Shown: positions 44,842 to 54,711, numbered from the stretch's first letter. The stretch: 64,000 nucleotides of DNA from Sphingobacterium corticibacterium (GCF_004208525.1 NZ_SGIT01000002.1:496001-560000); one strand, 5' to 3'. Notes: generated from the sequence alone by a model not told the origin. Program-made: numbers and translations.

Positions 44842-47800
44842 TTATGCTTCAAAGGTGTTTCTAACTTTCGTCATATACCCAATGTTAGGTTGAACGTTGA
44901 TTTCTTCCAACACATAGTATACACGTTCGTTACGTAAAGCTTTTGAAACCTCTGATTCCGGATCATTAACATCACCAAAGATGATAGCATTTGCCGAACA
45001 AGCCTCTTGACAAGCCATTTTCACATCGCCGTCTCTCAACTTGCGATTTTCCATCTTCGCCTGTAGTTTACCGCCTTGAATACGTTGGATACACATAGAA
45101 CATTTTTCCATAACCCCACGCGAACGTGTTGTTACATCCGGATTCAACACTAACTGTGTAAACTCGCTATTCAAATAGTTATCAAAACGGGAATCATTCC
45201 AGTAATTAAACCAATTGAAACGGCGTACTTTATACGGACAGTTATTTGCACAGTAACGTGTACCGAAACAACGGTTGTAAGCCATGTGGTTAAGTCCTTC
45301 TGAAGAGTGTACTGTCGCCAATACCGGACATACCGTCTCACAAGGAGCATGATCACAGTGTTGACACAACATCGGCTGGTGAACGACCGTAACGTTCTCG
45401 TAATCGTATTCTGTAGCTTTCGCTATTTCTTTTTCTTTCGTTAATTTCGAACCGTCTTCTTGTTCTAGCGTATAATAGCGATCGATACGCAACCAGTGCA
45501 TCTCACGACGACGGCGAACCTCGTCTCTACCAACAACAGGAACATTGTTTTCCACACTACAAGCGACGATACAAGAACCACATCCTGTACATGCGTTCAG
45601 ATCGATTGCCATCACCCATTTGTGACCAGGTGATTCAAATTTATTCCACAAGTCATACGTTTTATGCGAATCTGCAAAACGTCCTGACTCCGAGTTTGGA
45701 TCTTTCAAATATTTAGCAAATGTCGTTTCGCGGACAATGTTACGACCTTCGATAGTATGGTGTGTTTGCGTTTGTGCTAACTCATAGGTACCACCTGCTT
45801 TCGCAACCGTAGCTTTTGCTTCAAACTGAACAGTACCATTAACCAAACGTGCGAATGGATAGGCGTTCTGTCCTACGTTGTTACCGGCTTTACCTACTTT
45901 TGTACGGCCATAACCAACAGCGATAGAAACCGTACCTAAAGCCTGCCCCGGTTGCCACACAACAGGTAGCTCTACCGTGTAGCCATTTGCTTCCACAGTT
46001 ACCTTACCATTTTCGCCCAAACCTAGCTTTTCTGCATCACGAGGGTTCAATGCCGCATAGTTGTCCCAAGTTACCTTAGAAACAGGATCAGGTAACTCTT
46101 GCAAGAACGCATTGTTTGCATAGCGACCATCACGCATGACAGTTGATTCATACAACTTCAGTTCGAAATCACCAACGACAGCTTTAGAAGCTGCACCAAT
46201 AGCAGTTACTACTGCATTGACATCCACATTAGCCGTATAGGAAGATCCTACCGACGAACCTTTGTAAATAAAGCCCGTTTGTAAAACATCATTCCATGAT
46301 TTACCTGTGCCTGCAAGGATATTTTCTTCCCAATTCCTTCTTACGAAATCATAGATATTGGTATTGTCACCTGCCCAAACCAACAAGCTCTGTTCTGCTT
46401 GACGCGTATTGAAGACAGGATTGATGGTTGGTTGTATAATCGTAAAATACCCTTCTTTTGAAGAAGCATCTCCCCATGACTCCAAGAAGCTAGAGGCTGG
46501 GGCAATCGCTTTCAATGTAGATGCCGTTTCGTCGGCACGGTCAGCAAAAGAAAGCGTGAAATCTACTTTTGCAAGTGCATTGGTTACATCTTCCGCTTTG
46601 AAGTAATCATAAACAGGATTACTGTTTAAGAAAAGAGCAGCACCTATTTGTCCCGCTGCAGCTGTAGCTATAAACTGTTGAAATGCAACATCCGAACCTT
46701 GATATTGCTTCGAGTAATTATCTAAGTCAATGATAGCACCGTAAGCTCCTAGCGCACTATTGATGGCATTCGTTAGAAGCTGAATATTGACGTCATTAGA
46801 ACCTGCAACCACAACCGCATTACCTCTATTATTCATCAGCTCTTTCGCTGCTAAGGCAATCGCAGTCTGTGCTTTTTTATTAGAAACACCACCAGCTATA
46901 GACTGCCCAGTAATCGCATTGTATAAAGAAACCAACACCGCACCTTCCTCTGAAGGTTTAATAGCAATACGCACATCCGCATTAGAACCCGTCATACTCA
47001 ACCCGGATTCAAATTGGATATGACGTGACATCTTACCGTTTTTCAACGATTTATAATCACGATTCTGAATATAATCTTGTGTATGTTCTTCACCTGCCAA
47101 CCAAGAACCTAAAAAGTCAGCAGCCACCGAAACCACAACATTTGCATTTGCTAAATGGTAAGAAGGTATAACAGCCTTTCCAAAGCCTGTTCTATTGGCC
47201 TCTATTATACCGCTGTACGACACCGCATCAACCTGTACATGCGTCGCTGTTGGGTATTTGGCGACAAACGCTGCAATTGCAGCCAATGCCGATGGACTAT
47301 TTACTGTATTCGATACAATCGCAATTTGCTTTCCTGCTGCTGCAGCCTTATTTAACGCATCTATTACCGTTGCATCTAATGTCGACCAATCTACATCCTT
47401 ACCATCCAATTGTGGGTTTTGCAATTTGGACATATCGTACAAATCCAAAACAACAGCGGCAGTAGTTGCGTCTGTACCTTGGTTTAATCCAATAGAATTT
47501 GGATTTGCGGCAAGCGAAATCGGACGCCCTTCACGGGTTCTAACCAATACACTTTGACCATTAAAAGAAGAAGCGTAATAATTCGGTATACCCGGTGTTA
47601 CTTCCTCTGGTTTGATTACATATGGTACTGCTTTATGAACAGGTGTACGATTACACGCTGCCAATGTCACAGCCCCTAAACCGAATCCCAAAGCTTTCAA
47701 AAAGTCACGACGGGGTGTTCTCGTGCTTAAGCCTGCTTCATTTAATACATCTTCTACAGGAATAGGTTCAGCAAACTCACCTTTATTACTTTCCATGAAA

Positions 47801-47856
47801 GCAGGTGTTTGTTGCAATTCTTCCAAACCTTTCCAATATTTTTTATTGCTATCCAT
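44842..47856 (-). CDS. actB: Alternative Complex III subunit ActB (molybdopterin-oxidoreductase-like iron-sulfur protein)
   Basis: This 1004-aa protein joins a molybdopterin-oxidoreductase-like domain to a ferredoxin-like domain. An internal twin-arginine signal with lipobox lies near residues 49-69 (RRDFLKALGFG, then TLAAC), the variant Tat type typical of ActB. The large domain should lack the Mo cofactor, as in characterised complexes. Near residue 755 onward four Fe-S binding segments follow: CTGCGSCIVACSVEN, CQHCDHAPCETVCP, CFGTRYCANNCPYKVRR and CSMCIQRIQ…ACQEACS, fitting three [4Fe-4S] and one [3Fe-4S] clusters. It follows actA by 39 bp. Confidence 0.94.
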   Translation of the reverse strand: MDSNKKYWKGLEELQQTPAFMESNKGEFAEPIPVEDVLNEAGLSTRTPRRDFLKALGFGLGAVTLAACNRTPVHKAVPYVIKPEEVTPGIPNYYASSFNGQSVLVRTREGRPISLAANPNSIGLNQGTDATTAAVVLDLYDMSKLQNPQLDGKDVDWSTLDATVIDALNKAAAAGKQIAIVSNTVNSPSALAAIAAFVAKYPTATHVQVDAVSYSGIIEANRTGFGKAVIPSYHLANANVVVSVAADFLGSWLAGEEHTQDYIQNRDYKSLKNGKMSRHIQFESGLSMTGSNADVRIAIKPSEEGAVLVSLYNAITGQSIAGGVSNKKAQTAIALAAKELMNNRGNAVVVAGSNDVNIQLLTNAINSALGAYGAIIDLDNYSKQYQGSDVAFQQFIATAAAGQIGAALFLNSNPVYDYFKAEDVTNALAKVDFTLSFADRADETASTLKAIAPASSFLESWGDASSKEGYFTIIQPTINPVFNTRQAEQSLLVWAGDNTNIYDFVRRNWEENILAGTGKSWNDVLQTGFIYKGSSVGSSYTANVDVNAVVTAIGAASKAVVGDFELKLYESTVMRDGRYANNAFLQELPDPVSKVTWDNYAALNPRDAEKLGLGENGKVTVEANGYTVELPVVWQPGQALGTVSIAVGYGRTKVGKAGNNVGQNAYPFARLVNGTVQFEAKATVAKAGGTYELAQTQTHHTIEGRNIVRETTFAKYLKDPNSESGRFADSHKTYDLWNKFESPGHKWVMAIDLNACTGCGSCIVACSVENNVPVVGRDEVRRRREMHWLRIDRYYTLEQEDGSKLTKEKEIAKATEYDYENVTVVHQPMLCQHCDHAPCETVCPVLATVHSSEGLNHMAYNRCFGTRYCANNCPYKVRRFNWFNYWNDSRFDNYLNSEFTQLVLNPDVTTRSRGVMEKCSMCIQRIQGGKLQAKMENRKLRDGDVKMACQEACSANAIIFGDVNDPESEVSKALRNERVYYVLEEINVQPNIGYMTKVRNTFEA

Positions 47857-47895
47857 TTAAGCTGTATATAAGATTGCGTATTTCTAAATTAATTA

Positions 47896-49188
47896 TTAAT
47901 AGTGACACTTACCACACTCCAAACCACCGATCATCGCAGCAGTCATCTTCTCACCTTTCTTCAATTTCTCGTGTGCCTCGATCAATTGGTCGTAGTATTC
48001 ATTGTTCGTATTCACCTCCGTCGTTTTGTGACAATCTACACACCATTTCATGGTTAAAGGAGAATACTGATAAACTTCTTCCATAGTCTCTATCGGCCCG
48101 TGACATGTTTGACACTCTACCCCAGCCACAGAAACGTGCTGCGAATGGTTAAAGTAGGCAAAGTCTGGCAAGTTATGGATCCTCACCCATTCAATAGGTT
48201 TCGGATTATTTCCGTACTCACGTGTAGCCGGATCATAATCTAATGCTTTATATATCTTCGCAATTTCCGGAGAGGTTTCACCATCATAGTGGTCTGCAGC
48301 AGTAACCGTGTTATGACAGTTCATACATACGTTAGCCGAAGGAATAGATGCATTTTTCGATTTAAACGCTCCTCCGTGACAATATTGACACTCAATCTGG
48401 TTAACACCCGCATGGATCTGATGCGAAAACTTAATAGGCTGTACAGGCTGATACCCTGTGTGAACCCCTACATTCCACATGGTATTCCATCCCCAAACAC
48501 CTAAAAGTGCTACCAACATCAACACTGCGAAACCAACTAATTTCTTATTGCGTACAAAAGCTCTGGCAAATTTACCAAAACGATTCTCCTCATATTCTTC
48601 GTTCTCCGCTTGCGCAGCCTCAATCGCAGCCTGATTACCAGCGATGACCTTCTCTAAGGTACGGATTACGCGATTTAAGACAACAATGACGATGACAGCC
48701 AAAACAACAATAGCAAGCAAACCAAGAATCATTAATGTATTCGCGTCACTTGATTGCGCTCCAGCAGCACCAGCACCCGTGCCTTCAGCCGGCCCAGCAG
48801 CAGCTTTAGCTTCTTCTGCGTCTACATAAGCAATGATACTTTTAATTTGGTCATCAGACAAATCCGTAAAAGATGTCATGACCAATTTGTTCCAATCATT
48901 AAAAAGCTGAACCGCGGCCTCATCGCCAGAAGCAATCATTGCCTGCGAATTGTGAATCCAAGAGATCAACCACTCTTCCGAATGTCTTTCCGACATCCCT
49001 GCCAACGCTGGACCCACCATGTTCCTCGTCACACTGTGACAAGTTGTACATTTCGATTTGAAAAGGGTCTCTCCCTCTTTAACATCCTGCGCATGCGCCA
49101 TTGTAACGGCAAAAAACAGTACCAGACCAACCGATACCGACTTTGCAAGTCTTCCCAAAACGGATGAGATATTTCTCATATTTAGCAC
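47896..49188 (-). CDS. actA: Alternative Complex III subunit ActA with N-terminal cytochrome c domain (six heme motifs)
   Basis: This 430-aa protein begins with a signal peptide (…VTMAHAQ) and a small class I cytochrome c domain (CTTCH in LFKSKCTTCHSVTRNMVGP, with a candidate Met in KLVMTSFTD). An Ala/Gly-rich linker, a transmembrane helix (LMILGLLAIVVLAVIVIVVL), a second helix (VGFAVLMLVALLGVWGWNT) and the ActA multiheme part follow, with CQYCH, CMNCH, CQTCH, CVDCH and CGKCH. Six CxxCH motifs in total were counted. It is the first gene of the operon and lies just behind a promoter with tandem palindromes. Confidence 0.93.
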   Translation of the reverse strand: MLNMRNISSVLGRLAKSVSVGLVLFFAVTMAHAQDVKEGETLFKSKCTTCHSVTRNMVGPALAGMSERHSEEWLISWIHNSQAMIASGDEAAVQLFNDWNKLVMTSFTDLSDDQIKSIIAYVDAEEAKAAAGPAEGTGAGAAGAQSSDANTLMILGLLAIVVLAVIVIVVLNRVIRTLEKVIAGNQAAIEAAQAENEEYEENRFGKFARAFVRNKKLVGFAVLMLVALLGVWGWNTMWNVGVHTGYQPVQPIKFSHQIHAGVNQIECQYCHGGAFKSKNASIPSANVCMNCHNTVTAADHYDGETSPEIAKIYKALDYDPATREYGNNPKPIEWVRIHNLPDFAYFNHSQHVSVAGVECQTCHGPIETMEEVYQYSPLTMKWCVDCHKTTEVNTNNEYYDQLIEAHEKLKKGEKMTAAMIGGLECGKCHY

Positions 49189-49230
49189 TTTATACTATTT
49201 ATTTGTGATATAAAACTTTTTAAAACATGT

Positions 49231-49249
49231 CGTCTAGACGGTCTAGACC
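49231..49249. promoter_or_regulatory. Tandem GTCTAGAC palindromes in the presumed leader of the respiratory operon
   Basis: CGTCTAGACG (49231-49240) and GGTCTAGACC (49240-49249) are two perfect 10-bp palindromes sharing one base, so GTCTAGAC is repeated with a 9-bp period. They lie 43-61 bp before the actA start, downstream of the candidate -7 element, so they may be an operator or an RNA hairpin in the leader. No regulator with this site is known to me. Confidence 0.45.
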
Positions 49250-49263
49250 CTTCAAACAATGCA

Positions 49264-49297
49264 CAAAAGTATAACTATTTAAGCAATCAGTGACAAT
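49264..49297 (-). promoter_or_regulatory. Promoter of the act-cox operon
   Basis: On the minus strand TTG (49296-49294) is followed after 22 bp by TACTTTTG (49271-49264), a full TAnnTTTG match. The start would be near 49257, giving a leader of about 69 nt before the actA ATG at 49188. Confidence 0.5.
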
Positions 49298-49423
49298 TTA
49301 ATGACGCAAATTATCAATTTAAAACAATTCTAAATAATTCCAAAAAACCCTATAAAAACGGCATATCTACCCCCTCAAAAATACACGGTACAGAACCTTC
49401 CTTCTTAAAAAAAGTAACAATTC

Positions 49424-49466
49424 TTGACATATACCAAACAAAATTATACGGAAAGTTCGCGAACTT
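49424..49466 (+). promoter_or_regulatory. Possible msrB promoter and 14-bp palindrome
   Basis: TTGACA (49424-49429) and TATACG (49445-49450) with a 15-bp spacer look like a sigma70-type promoter of non-Bacteroidetes consensus. Directly behind is a perfect palindrome AAGTTCGCGAACTT (49453-49466), ending 6 bp before the msrB ATG, where a bound regulator or RNA hairpin could block expression. The promoter call is weak because Bacteroidetes use TAnnTTTG. Confidence 0.3.
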
Positions 49467-49472
49467 AGACTC

Positions 49473-49958
49473 ATGTTTAACTACAGGGTACTTTTACTGT
49501 TATTAGCTGCTACCCTATATGCTTGCAGCCAGGCATCTGTATCGCAAACAGATAGTAAACAAATATCAACACTTTTGACTATGGATGACAGCACAAAATA
49601 CAACAAACTGACTTCGGAAGAGGAATACATTATTGTACATAAAGGTACAGAAAGGCCTTTTACCGGGGAGCTGCTTAATAATAAGGAAGAGGGAACCTAC
49701 ATATGCAAGAGATGCGAAGCACCTTTATATCATTCACACGACAAATTCGAATCGCACTGTGGGTGGCCAAGTTTTGACGACGAAATCCGGGGAGCTGTAA
49801 AACGTGTGCTCGACGCGGATGGACGGCGTGTGGAAATTCTTTGTGCTAAATGTGATGCTCATCTTGGGCACGTATTTGAGGGGGAAAGGTTTACACCAAA
49901 AAATACACGGCATTGCGTCAATTCACTCTCTATGAAATTCGTACCTGCTAATAAATAG
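49473..49958 (+). CDS. msrB: Peptide-methionine (R)-S-oxide reductase, lipoprotein form
   Basis: This 161-aa MsrB reduces methionine-R-sulfoxide in proteins. A lipoprotein signal ([12 protein letters not shown], Cys18) predicts a periplasmic or outer-membrane location. The MsrB domain has both zinc CxxC pairs ([13 protein letters not shown] and [14 protein letters not shown]), the [11 protein letters not shown] motif, and the catalytic Cys in [11 protein letters not shown]; the resolving Cys position is likely in FESHCGWPS. The 3' end overlaps the convergent LacI-family gene by 11 bp. Confidence 0.94.
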   Translation: MFNYRVLLLLLAATLYACSQASVSQTDSKQISTLLTMDDSTKYNKLTSEEEYIIVHKGTERPFTGELLNNKEEGTYICKRCEAPLYHSHDKFESHCGWPSFDDEIRGAVKRVLDADGRRVEILCAKCDAHLGHVFEGERFTPKNTRHCVNSLSMKFVPANK

Positions 49959-50946
49959 AAGATTCACGTACAATCAATGTACAAGGAACACGTATTTTAC
50001 GTACCTCTTCCAGCTTTCCTTCGATTTCCATCAGCAATGTCTGCGTCAGTTCCGCAGCTATGCGTTCCGTATCCTGCACGATCGCAGAAACGGCTGGTGC
50101 GTGGAGCGAATACAGCATATGGTCGTCAAAAGCTGTCATTTGAGGCCAAACAGCAGCCTGCCCTTTCATAGCATTCAATCCGTTAATGGTTAAATGATGG
50201 TTGACAAACAATACAGCATCCAGTTTATTATCCACAATAAACTCCCGTACCTGTTCCTCCCGCTCTCCAACCGGACTTTCAGCGCTCAGTTTTCGAATAA
50301 AAGATTGCATTCGAAATTCGTCCATAGCATCCATGTAACCGTCCAACCGACCACGTATATGCGTCTGATTGGAGTACAAGGAAACTAGGCCGATCCTTTT
50401 GTTTCCCTGCTCCAACAAGTATTTAGTTGCATCATACGCTCCTTTCCTGTTGTCCGAAACCACATAACTTATTTCTGCTGCCGGCAGACAACGATCGAAC
50501 AGCACCATCGGAATACGCCCCTTGATCTTATCGATTACTTCCTCGAAATCTTCTGGCGGAACAACGATCACCCCATCAACCTCTTTTTCTATGCATAACT
50601 GAATATGTTGCCTCGTCTTATTGGCATCGTTAGCTATCTCGCAATAAAGAATTTGATACCCGTGTTCAGCAGCTATGTTTTCTATATACCTCCCTATTTC
50701 GGTAAAGGGAGGGTCCCCTATGTTCTCGACCAAGAACGCAATCACTTTTGTCCGGCCTGCTGGCTTTCTGACCAACTGGCTTGGTTTATATCCCACCTTT
50801 TTCACGTAATCCAATACCCTTTTATTCACGGCATCGCTGATCCTTCTTTCTTTCGCCTTGCCATTCAAAATAAAAGACACCGTCGTAATGGATGTTCCCA
50901 CTGCCTTTGCTATATCATTAATTGATATCCGTTTTTTAGCCGCCAT
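49948..50946 (-). CDS. LacI-family transcriptional regulator
   Basis: This 332-aa regulator has an N-terminal LacI helix-turn-helix with hinge ([20 protein letters not shown], then [17 protein letters not shown]) and a periplasmic-binding-protein-like ligand domain ([54 protein letters not shown]). The ligand is unknown. No sugar operon is adjacent: its neighbours are msrB and DUF493, so the target probably lies elsewhere. It is divergent from the DUF493 gene. Confidence 0.92.
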   Translation of the reverse strand: MAAKKRISINDIAKAVGTSITTVSFILNGKAKERRISDAVNKRVLDYVKKVGYKPSQLVRKPAGRTKVIAFLVENIGDPPFTEIGRYIENIAAEHGYQILYCEIANDANKTRQHIQLCIEKEVDGVIVVPPEDFEEVIDKIKGRIPMVLFDRCLPAAEISYVVSDNRKGAYDATKYLLEQGNKRIGLVSLYSNQTHIRGRLDGYMDAMDEFRMQSFIRKLSAESPVGEREEQVREFIVDNKLDAVLFVNHHLTINGLNAMKGQAAVWPQMTAFDDHMLYSLHAPAVSAIVQDTERIAAELTQTLLMEIEGKLEEVRKIRVPCTLIVRESSIY

Positions 50947-51008
50947 AACGGATCCAATCTACTAAAAATTTCCCACACCCCATGGTACACTTATTGATAA
51001 AGTATAAC

Positions 51009-51015
51009 AAAGGAG
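51009..51015 (+). promoter_or_regulatory. Strong Shine-Dalgarno deciding the DUF493 start
   Basis: AAAGGAG, 8 bp before the ATG at 51024, is unusually strong for Bacteroidetes and favours that ATG over the in-frame ATG at 50982. Confidence 0.6.
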
Positions 51016-51023
51016 AAAAAATA

Positions 51024-51356
51024 ATGAGTGAATTTAATAATGATATTCATATTCAAGACCTTCCGGATGACGGAGGCAACAACGCAACAGATTTCTATGA
51101 CAACTTCCGCGCGAAGTTAAATGCCGTAGAACAGTTTCCCTCGATGTATACTTTTAAATTTATTGTAAAGGCTACAAACAGTGCGGAGAACGATGTAAAA
51201 CAGATATTTACACACGACAGCACAAAGTTTTCAGAGAAAGATTCTTCTGGCGGAAAGTATAAATCCATTACCGTGGAAACGTTCGTAAACCACGCAGAAG
51301 ATGTAATTGATTATTATAAAAAGGTATCGAAGATAGAATCAGTCATTATGCTTTAG
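51024..51356 (+). CDS. DUF493 family protein (YbeD-like)
   Basis: This protein of about 110 aa fits the DUF493/YbeD family of small ferredoxin-like alpha/beta proteins with a possible regulatory role; exact function is unknown. Family-like parts are FYDNFRAKLNAVEQFPSMYT, FKFIVKATNSAENDVKQIF and the C-terminal YKSITVETFVNHAEDVIDYY with KVSKIESVIML. An upstream in-frame ATG (50982) would add 14 unconserved residues, but a strong AAAGGAG before 51024 decides the start. A bidirectional hairpin terminator follows. Confidence 0.88.
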   Translation: MSEFNNDIHIQDLPDDGGNNATDFYDNFRAKLNAVEQFPSMYTFKFIVKATNSAENDVKQIFTHDSTKFSEKDSSGGKYKSITVETFVNHAEDVIDYYKKVSKIESVIML

Positions 51357-51385
51357 GGGAACTATAGGCTGTAGGTTATAAGTAC

Positions 51386-51424
51386 AAAAGGAAAGAGCTG
51401 TCAAATTGACAGCTCTTTCCTTTT
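51386..51424. terminator. Bidirectional intrinsic terminator
   Basis: The arms 51386-51404 and 51406-51424 form a perfect stem of about 18 bp (AAAAGGAAAGAGCTGTCA/TGACAGCTCTTTCCTTTT) around a tiny loop. T runs are present on both strands, so it can end both the DUF493 mRNA and the convergent minus-strand mRNA, whose stop overlaps its right edge. Confidence 0.85.
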
Positions 51425-52374
51425 TATAATGTTTTATTATCTATGATATAAAAATACACGCGATTGGCCATATAGGGGTTATAATAAGAAACATTAATCT
51501 GTTTCCCTCCTAAAAACGTGACGAGTTGCTCCAATTCGTTTACAGAGCCTTTATGAAAAACCGGTGCGACATAACTACGGTTTTCATACGCTACAGACAA
51601 TATCGTGCGGACATCTTTCTCTCTAGGCAACTTATAACCAAAACATACTATTTTCTCTTCGTCATTTATATTTATACGTGTACGGAGTCCCGCATGTTGT
51701 TTATACATTAATTTATCATAGTCCATCCCGTGAGACGGTATCTGTAACGCTACATACTGTACCAAAGGTCGTCCACTCATGATACCGGGTGCCCAAGGCT
51801 TTTCATCTCGGATAAATTGCCGAAGCAACTGCCCGGTCTCCGAAGTATCCCGGCAAACTAGAGATCCGTCTACTTCGACAACCAAATACACGAAACTATC
51901 AAGACCTGTATGTTTATCATCAAACTTGTCGATCCTCTTCAAGGAGTCTAAAAAACCTCCCCACCGTTTCATGAAACCTCGCATTCCACCTCGCGGCTCT
52001 GCCATCACATGCATCGCATTAATAAGCAAAGCAGCACCAATCACCTCCGAACGGATAAAGATGGCGCTAGTATAGTCGTCAAAACGAATCGTTCCTTTGT
52101 ATGAAGCCGCCGTTGTTCGAGGCAACGCATTCACCTTACTGTCAATCCTTATACGCATAATAGAATCGACAAAAAGCTGCGGAGCTTGGAAGACATACTC
52201 CAGTTGTAATGAATCGTACAATAGAGAGTAAGATACTGTTAAATCCCTATAGGGCAGTGTCCGCAACTCTTTTTTCAGCAAATTGACATAATTGGATTCA
52301 AAATCCTGCCCCTTACACCTCCAAGACATATTCATGAACAGAATTAAAAACGCTGGCAGCAAATATCTTTTCAT
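51424..52374 (-). CDS. Exported protein with TonB C-terminal-like segment, unknown function
   Basis: No named family was recognised for this 316-aa protein. The N terminus is a signal peptide (MKRYLLPAFLILFMNMSWRC), perhaps a lipoprotein with a loose lipobox. Residues near 150-215 (VYLVVEVDGSLVCRD, RQFIRDEKPWAPGIMSGRPL, VQYVALQIP) resemble the TonB C-terminal domain pattern, where a basic/Trp-Pro-Gly segment precedes a terminal strand. The rest is mixed alpha/beta with no catalytic motif. It lies 72 bp after the pnp stop but behind a pnp terminator, so it is likely its own unit. Confidence 0.65.
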   Translation of the reverse strand: MKRYLLPAFLILFMNMSWRCKGQDFESNYVNLLKKELRTLPYRDLTVSYSLLYDSLQLEYVFQAPQLFVDSIMRIRIDSKVNALPRTTAASYKGTIRFDDYTSAIFIRSEVIGAALLINAMHVMAEPRGGMRGFMKRWGGFLDSLKRIDKFDDKHTGLDSFVYLVVEVDGSLVCRDTSETGQLLRQFIRDEKPWAPGIMSGRPLVQYVALQIPSHGMDYDKLMYKQHAGLRTRININDEEKIVCFGYKLPREKDVRTILSVAYENRSYVAPVFHKGSVNELEQLVTFLGGKQINVSYYNPYMANRVYFYIIDNKTL

Positions 52375-52400
52375 ATTTCAGTGATGTAAAAAAGAACTAT

Positions 52401-52434
52401 ATTCCATAAAAAAGCCTGCTTTTCAGCAGGCTTT
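52401..52434 (-). terminator. Intrinsic terminator after pnp
   Basis: The stem AAAGCCTGCT/AGCAGGCTTT (52411-52420, 52425-52434) has a 4-nt loop, and on the minus strand it is followed by a run of six T (from 52410 leftward), ending the pnp transcript. Confidence 0.8.
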
Positions 52435-52446
52435 CTATATAATCCG

Positions 52447-54633
52447 TTATCCTTTCGGCGTATCTTTCGCCTCTGTTTCTGCTTTCGGCTTATCCTCTTT
52501 TGGCGGCCTTGGCAACAAAACTTTCCGGGATAATTTTAATTTACCTTGTTTATCAATATCCAACAATTTAACCTTTACGACATCTCCCTCTTTCAACACC
52601 CCGTCCATGCTCTCCAGACGTCTCCATTCTATTTCAGATATATGTAACAGGCCGTCCTTACCCGGCATAATTTCCACAAAAGCGCCAAAAGGCATAATCG
52701 ATTTCACTTTACCTTCGTAGATTTCGCCCACCTCCGGTTTTGCTACAATAGCTTTAATACGTGAAACGGCAGCATCGATAGCGGCTTTGTTATCTGCAAA
52801 TACTTGTACGATTCCTTTTCCGTCGACTTCCTCAATAGAAATAGTAGAACCTGTTTCCCGTTGCATCTCTTGGATAATTTTTCCACCGGGTCCGATGATC
52901 GCTCCGATAAATTCTTTATCGATACTGAAGGAAACAATACGAGGCGCATGCGGTTTATAGTCTTCGCGAGGTTCCGCAAGTGTTTTCTTCATCTCCCCCA
53001 AAATGTGCAGTCGCGCTTCTTTGGCCTGATCCAAAGCTTGCGTCAATACTTCCCACTTCAATCCGTTAATCTTCAGATCCATTTGACAAGCCACAATACC
53101 ATTTTCTGTACCGGTCACTTTAAAATCCATATCACCGAGATGATCCTCGTCGCCTAAGATATCGGAAAGGATAGCATACTTACCTGTTTTCTCATCGGTG
53201 ATAAGCCCCATCGCGATACCCGAAACTGGCGCTTTTAATTTCACACCTGCATCCATTAGTGCCAACGTACCTGCACACACTGTCGCCATCGAAGACGAAC
53301 CATTGGATTCTAAAATATCAGAAACCACACGGATAGTATAAGGATTTTCGTTCTCCGCAGGTAACACCTGCTTCAACGAGCGCATAGCTAAGTTACCATG
53401 CCCTACTTCACGACGACCTGGCCCACGGTTTGGACGCACCTCACCTGTAGAAAATGCCGGGAAATTATAGTGTAAAATAAACTTATTGTATCCATGAATA
53501 AATGCACCATCAATCATCTGCTCATCATCTTTTGCCCCTAGTGTCACCGATGTTAATGATTGCGTTTCTCCACGCGTAAAAACAGCTGATCCATGTGCTG
53601 CAGGCAGATAATCCACTTCAGACCAAATCGGACGAACGGTACGCGCATCACGACCATCCAAACGGACACCTTCATCCAACACAAGATTACGAACAGCATC
53701 ATACTGCACATCATGGTAATATTTCTTTGCCAAGAATGCTGTTTCATCGTCAATATCCTCGCCCATTGTTGCAAAAAACTCCTCTCCTATTGCTGCAAAT
53801 TGTTCCGTACGCTCGTGTTTCGTAGAACCCGATTTCGCTACAGCATATACCTTATCATAGGTAGCTGCAAAAATCGCATCACGTAAATCAAGATTCGAGG
53901 GTTCATGGTTACCGTCACGTTTTACAACGGCACCAACCAAATTTGCCAACTCTACTTGAGCCGCCACTTGCTTCTTTATTGCCTCGTGCGCAAAAGCAAT
54001 TGCTTCCACCATTTCCGCTTCAGAAATTTCTTTAGCCTCTCCCTCTACCATGACAATATCTTGCGCAGAACCTGCCACGATATACTCCAACGTCGCATTT
54101 TCTAATGCAGATAAACGAGGGTTAATAACCAATTGACCATCAACTTTGGCAACACGCACTTCCGAAATAGGCCCGTTGAAAGGAATATCGGAAACCGCTA
54201 TTGCCGCCGAAGCGGCCAAACCAGCTAACGCATCTGGCATGATATCTTTATCAGCAGAAATCAAGGAAATCATCACCTGTGTATCTGCATGGTATGTTTC
54301 AGGGAATAACGGACGCAACGCTCTATCGACCAAACGGGAAATTAAAACCTCATAGTCCGACAACCTTGCTTCCCGGCGAAGGAAACCACCTGGAATACGA
54401 CCTGCCGCTGCATATTTTTCTTGATAATCGACGGAAAGTGGAAGAAAATCCACCCCCTCTTTTGGTTCTCTTGCAGATACCACCGTCGCTAATAACATGG
54501 TATCCCCTTGTTTCAACACTACTGAACCATCAGCTTGTTTCGCCAATTTACCAGTAGACAACTCGATCGGAGCCAATCCATTGCCCAAGTCGATCGTTAC
54601 TTTTTTTTCGTTATAACTCATTTGTGATTCCAT
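52447..54633 (-). CDS. pnp: Polyribonucleotide nucleotidyltransferase
   Basis: This 728-aa 3'-5' phosphorolytic exoribonuclease has two RNase PH-like domains (first: [20 protein letters not shown]; second: [20 protein letters not shown] and [19 protein letters not shown]), then a KH domain ([20 protein letters not shown]) and an S1 domain ([20 protein letters not shown] with DGLLHISEI). The C terminus is a short charged tail. An in-frame ATG at 54621 (MSYNEK) is an alternative start four residues on. It has its own -7 element at 54704-54711, behind the rpsO terminator, so the usual rpsO-pnp order is kept but transcription seems partly separate. Confidence 0.96.
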   Translation of the reverse strand: MESQMSYNEKKVTIDLGNGLAPIELSTGKLAKQADGSVVLKQGDTMLLATVVSAREPKEGVDFLPLSVDYQEKYAAAGRIPGGFLRREARLSDYEVLISRLVDRALRPLFPETYHADTQVMISLISADKDIMPDALAGLAASAAIAVSDIPFNGPISEVRVAKVDGQLVINPRLSALENATLEYIVAGSAQDIVMVEGEAKEISEAEMVEAIAFAHEAIKKQVAAQVELANLVGAVVKRDGNHEPSNLDLRDAIFAATYDKVYAVAKSGSTKHERTEQFAAIGEEFFATMGEDIDDETAFLAKKYYHDVQYDAVRNLVLDEGVRLDGRDARTVRPIWSEVDYLPAAHGSAVFTRGETQSLTSVTLGAKDDEQMIDGAFIHGYNKFILHYNFPAFSTGEVRPNRGPGRREVGHGNLAMRSLKQVLPAENENPYTIRVVSDILESNGSSSMATVCAGTLALMDAGVKLKAPVSGIAMGLITDEKTGKYAILSDILGDEDHLGDMDFKVTGTENGIVACQMDLKINGLKWEVLTQALDQAKEARLHILGEMKKTLAEPREDYKPHAPRIVSFSIDKEFIGAIIGPGGKIIQEMQRETGSTISIEEVDGKGIVQVFADNKAAIDAAVSRIKAIVAKPEVGEIYEGKVKSIMPFGAFVEIMPGKDGLLHISEIEWRRLESMDGVLKEGDVVKVKLLDIDKQGKLKLSRKVLLPRPPKEDKPKAETEAKDTPKG

Positions 54634-54703
54634 TCGACATACGGGTTCATCTTTTTACTATTCTTTCGTATGTCACCTTATTTATAGACTTTTAAAATTC
54701 TTA

Positions 54704-54711
54704 CAAATGTA
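54704..54711 (-). promoter_or_regulatory. Candidate -7 element of the pnp promoter
   Basis: TACATTTG on the minus strand matches TAnnTTTG; it gives a leader of about 64 nt before the pnp ATG at 54633. No clear -33 element was seen. Confidence 0.4.

Noticed and set aside
53593-53886. Plus-strand frames inside pnp (also in coxA, susC and others)
   Set aside because: They are antisense shadows of conserved genes with no family match and no start signals.
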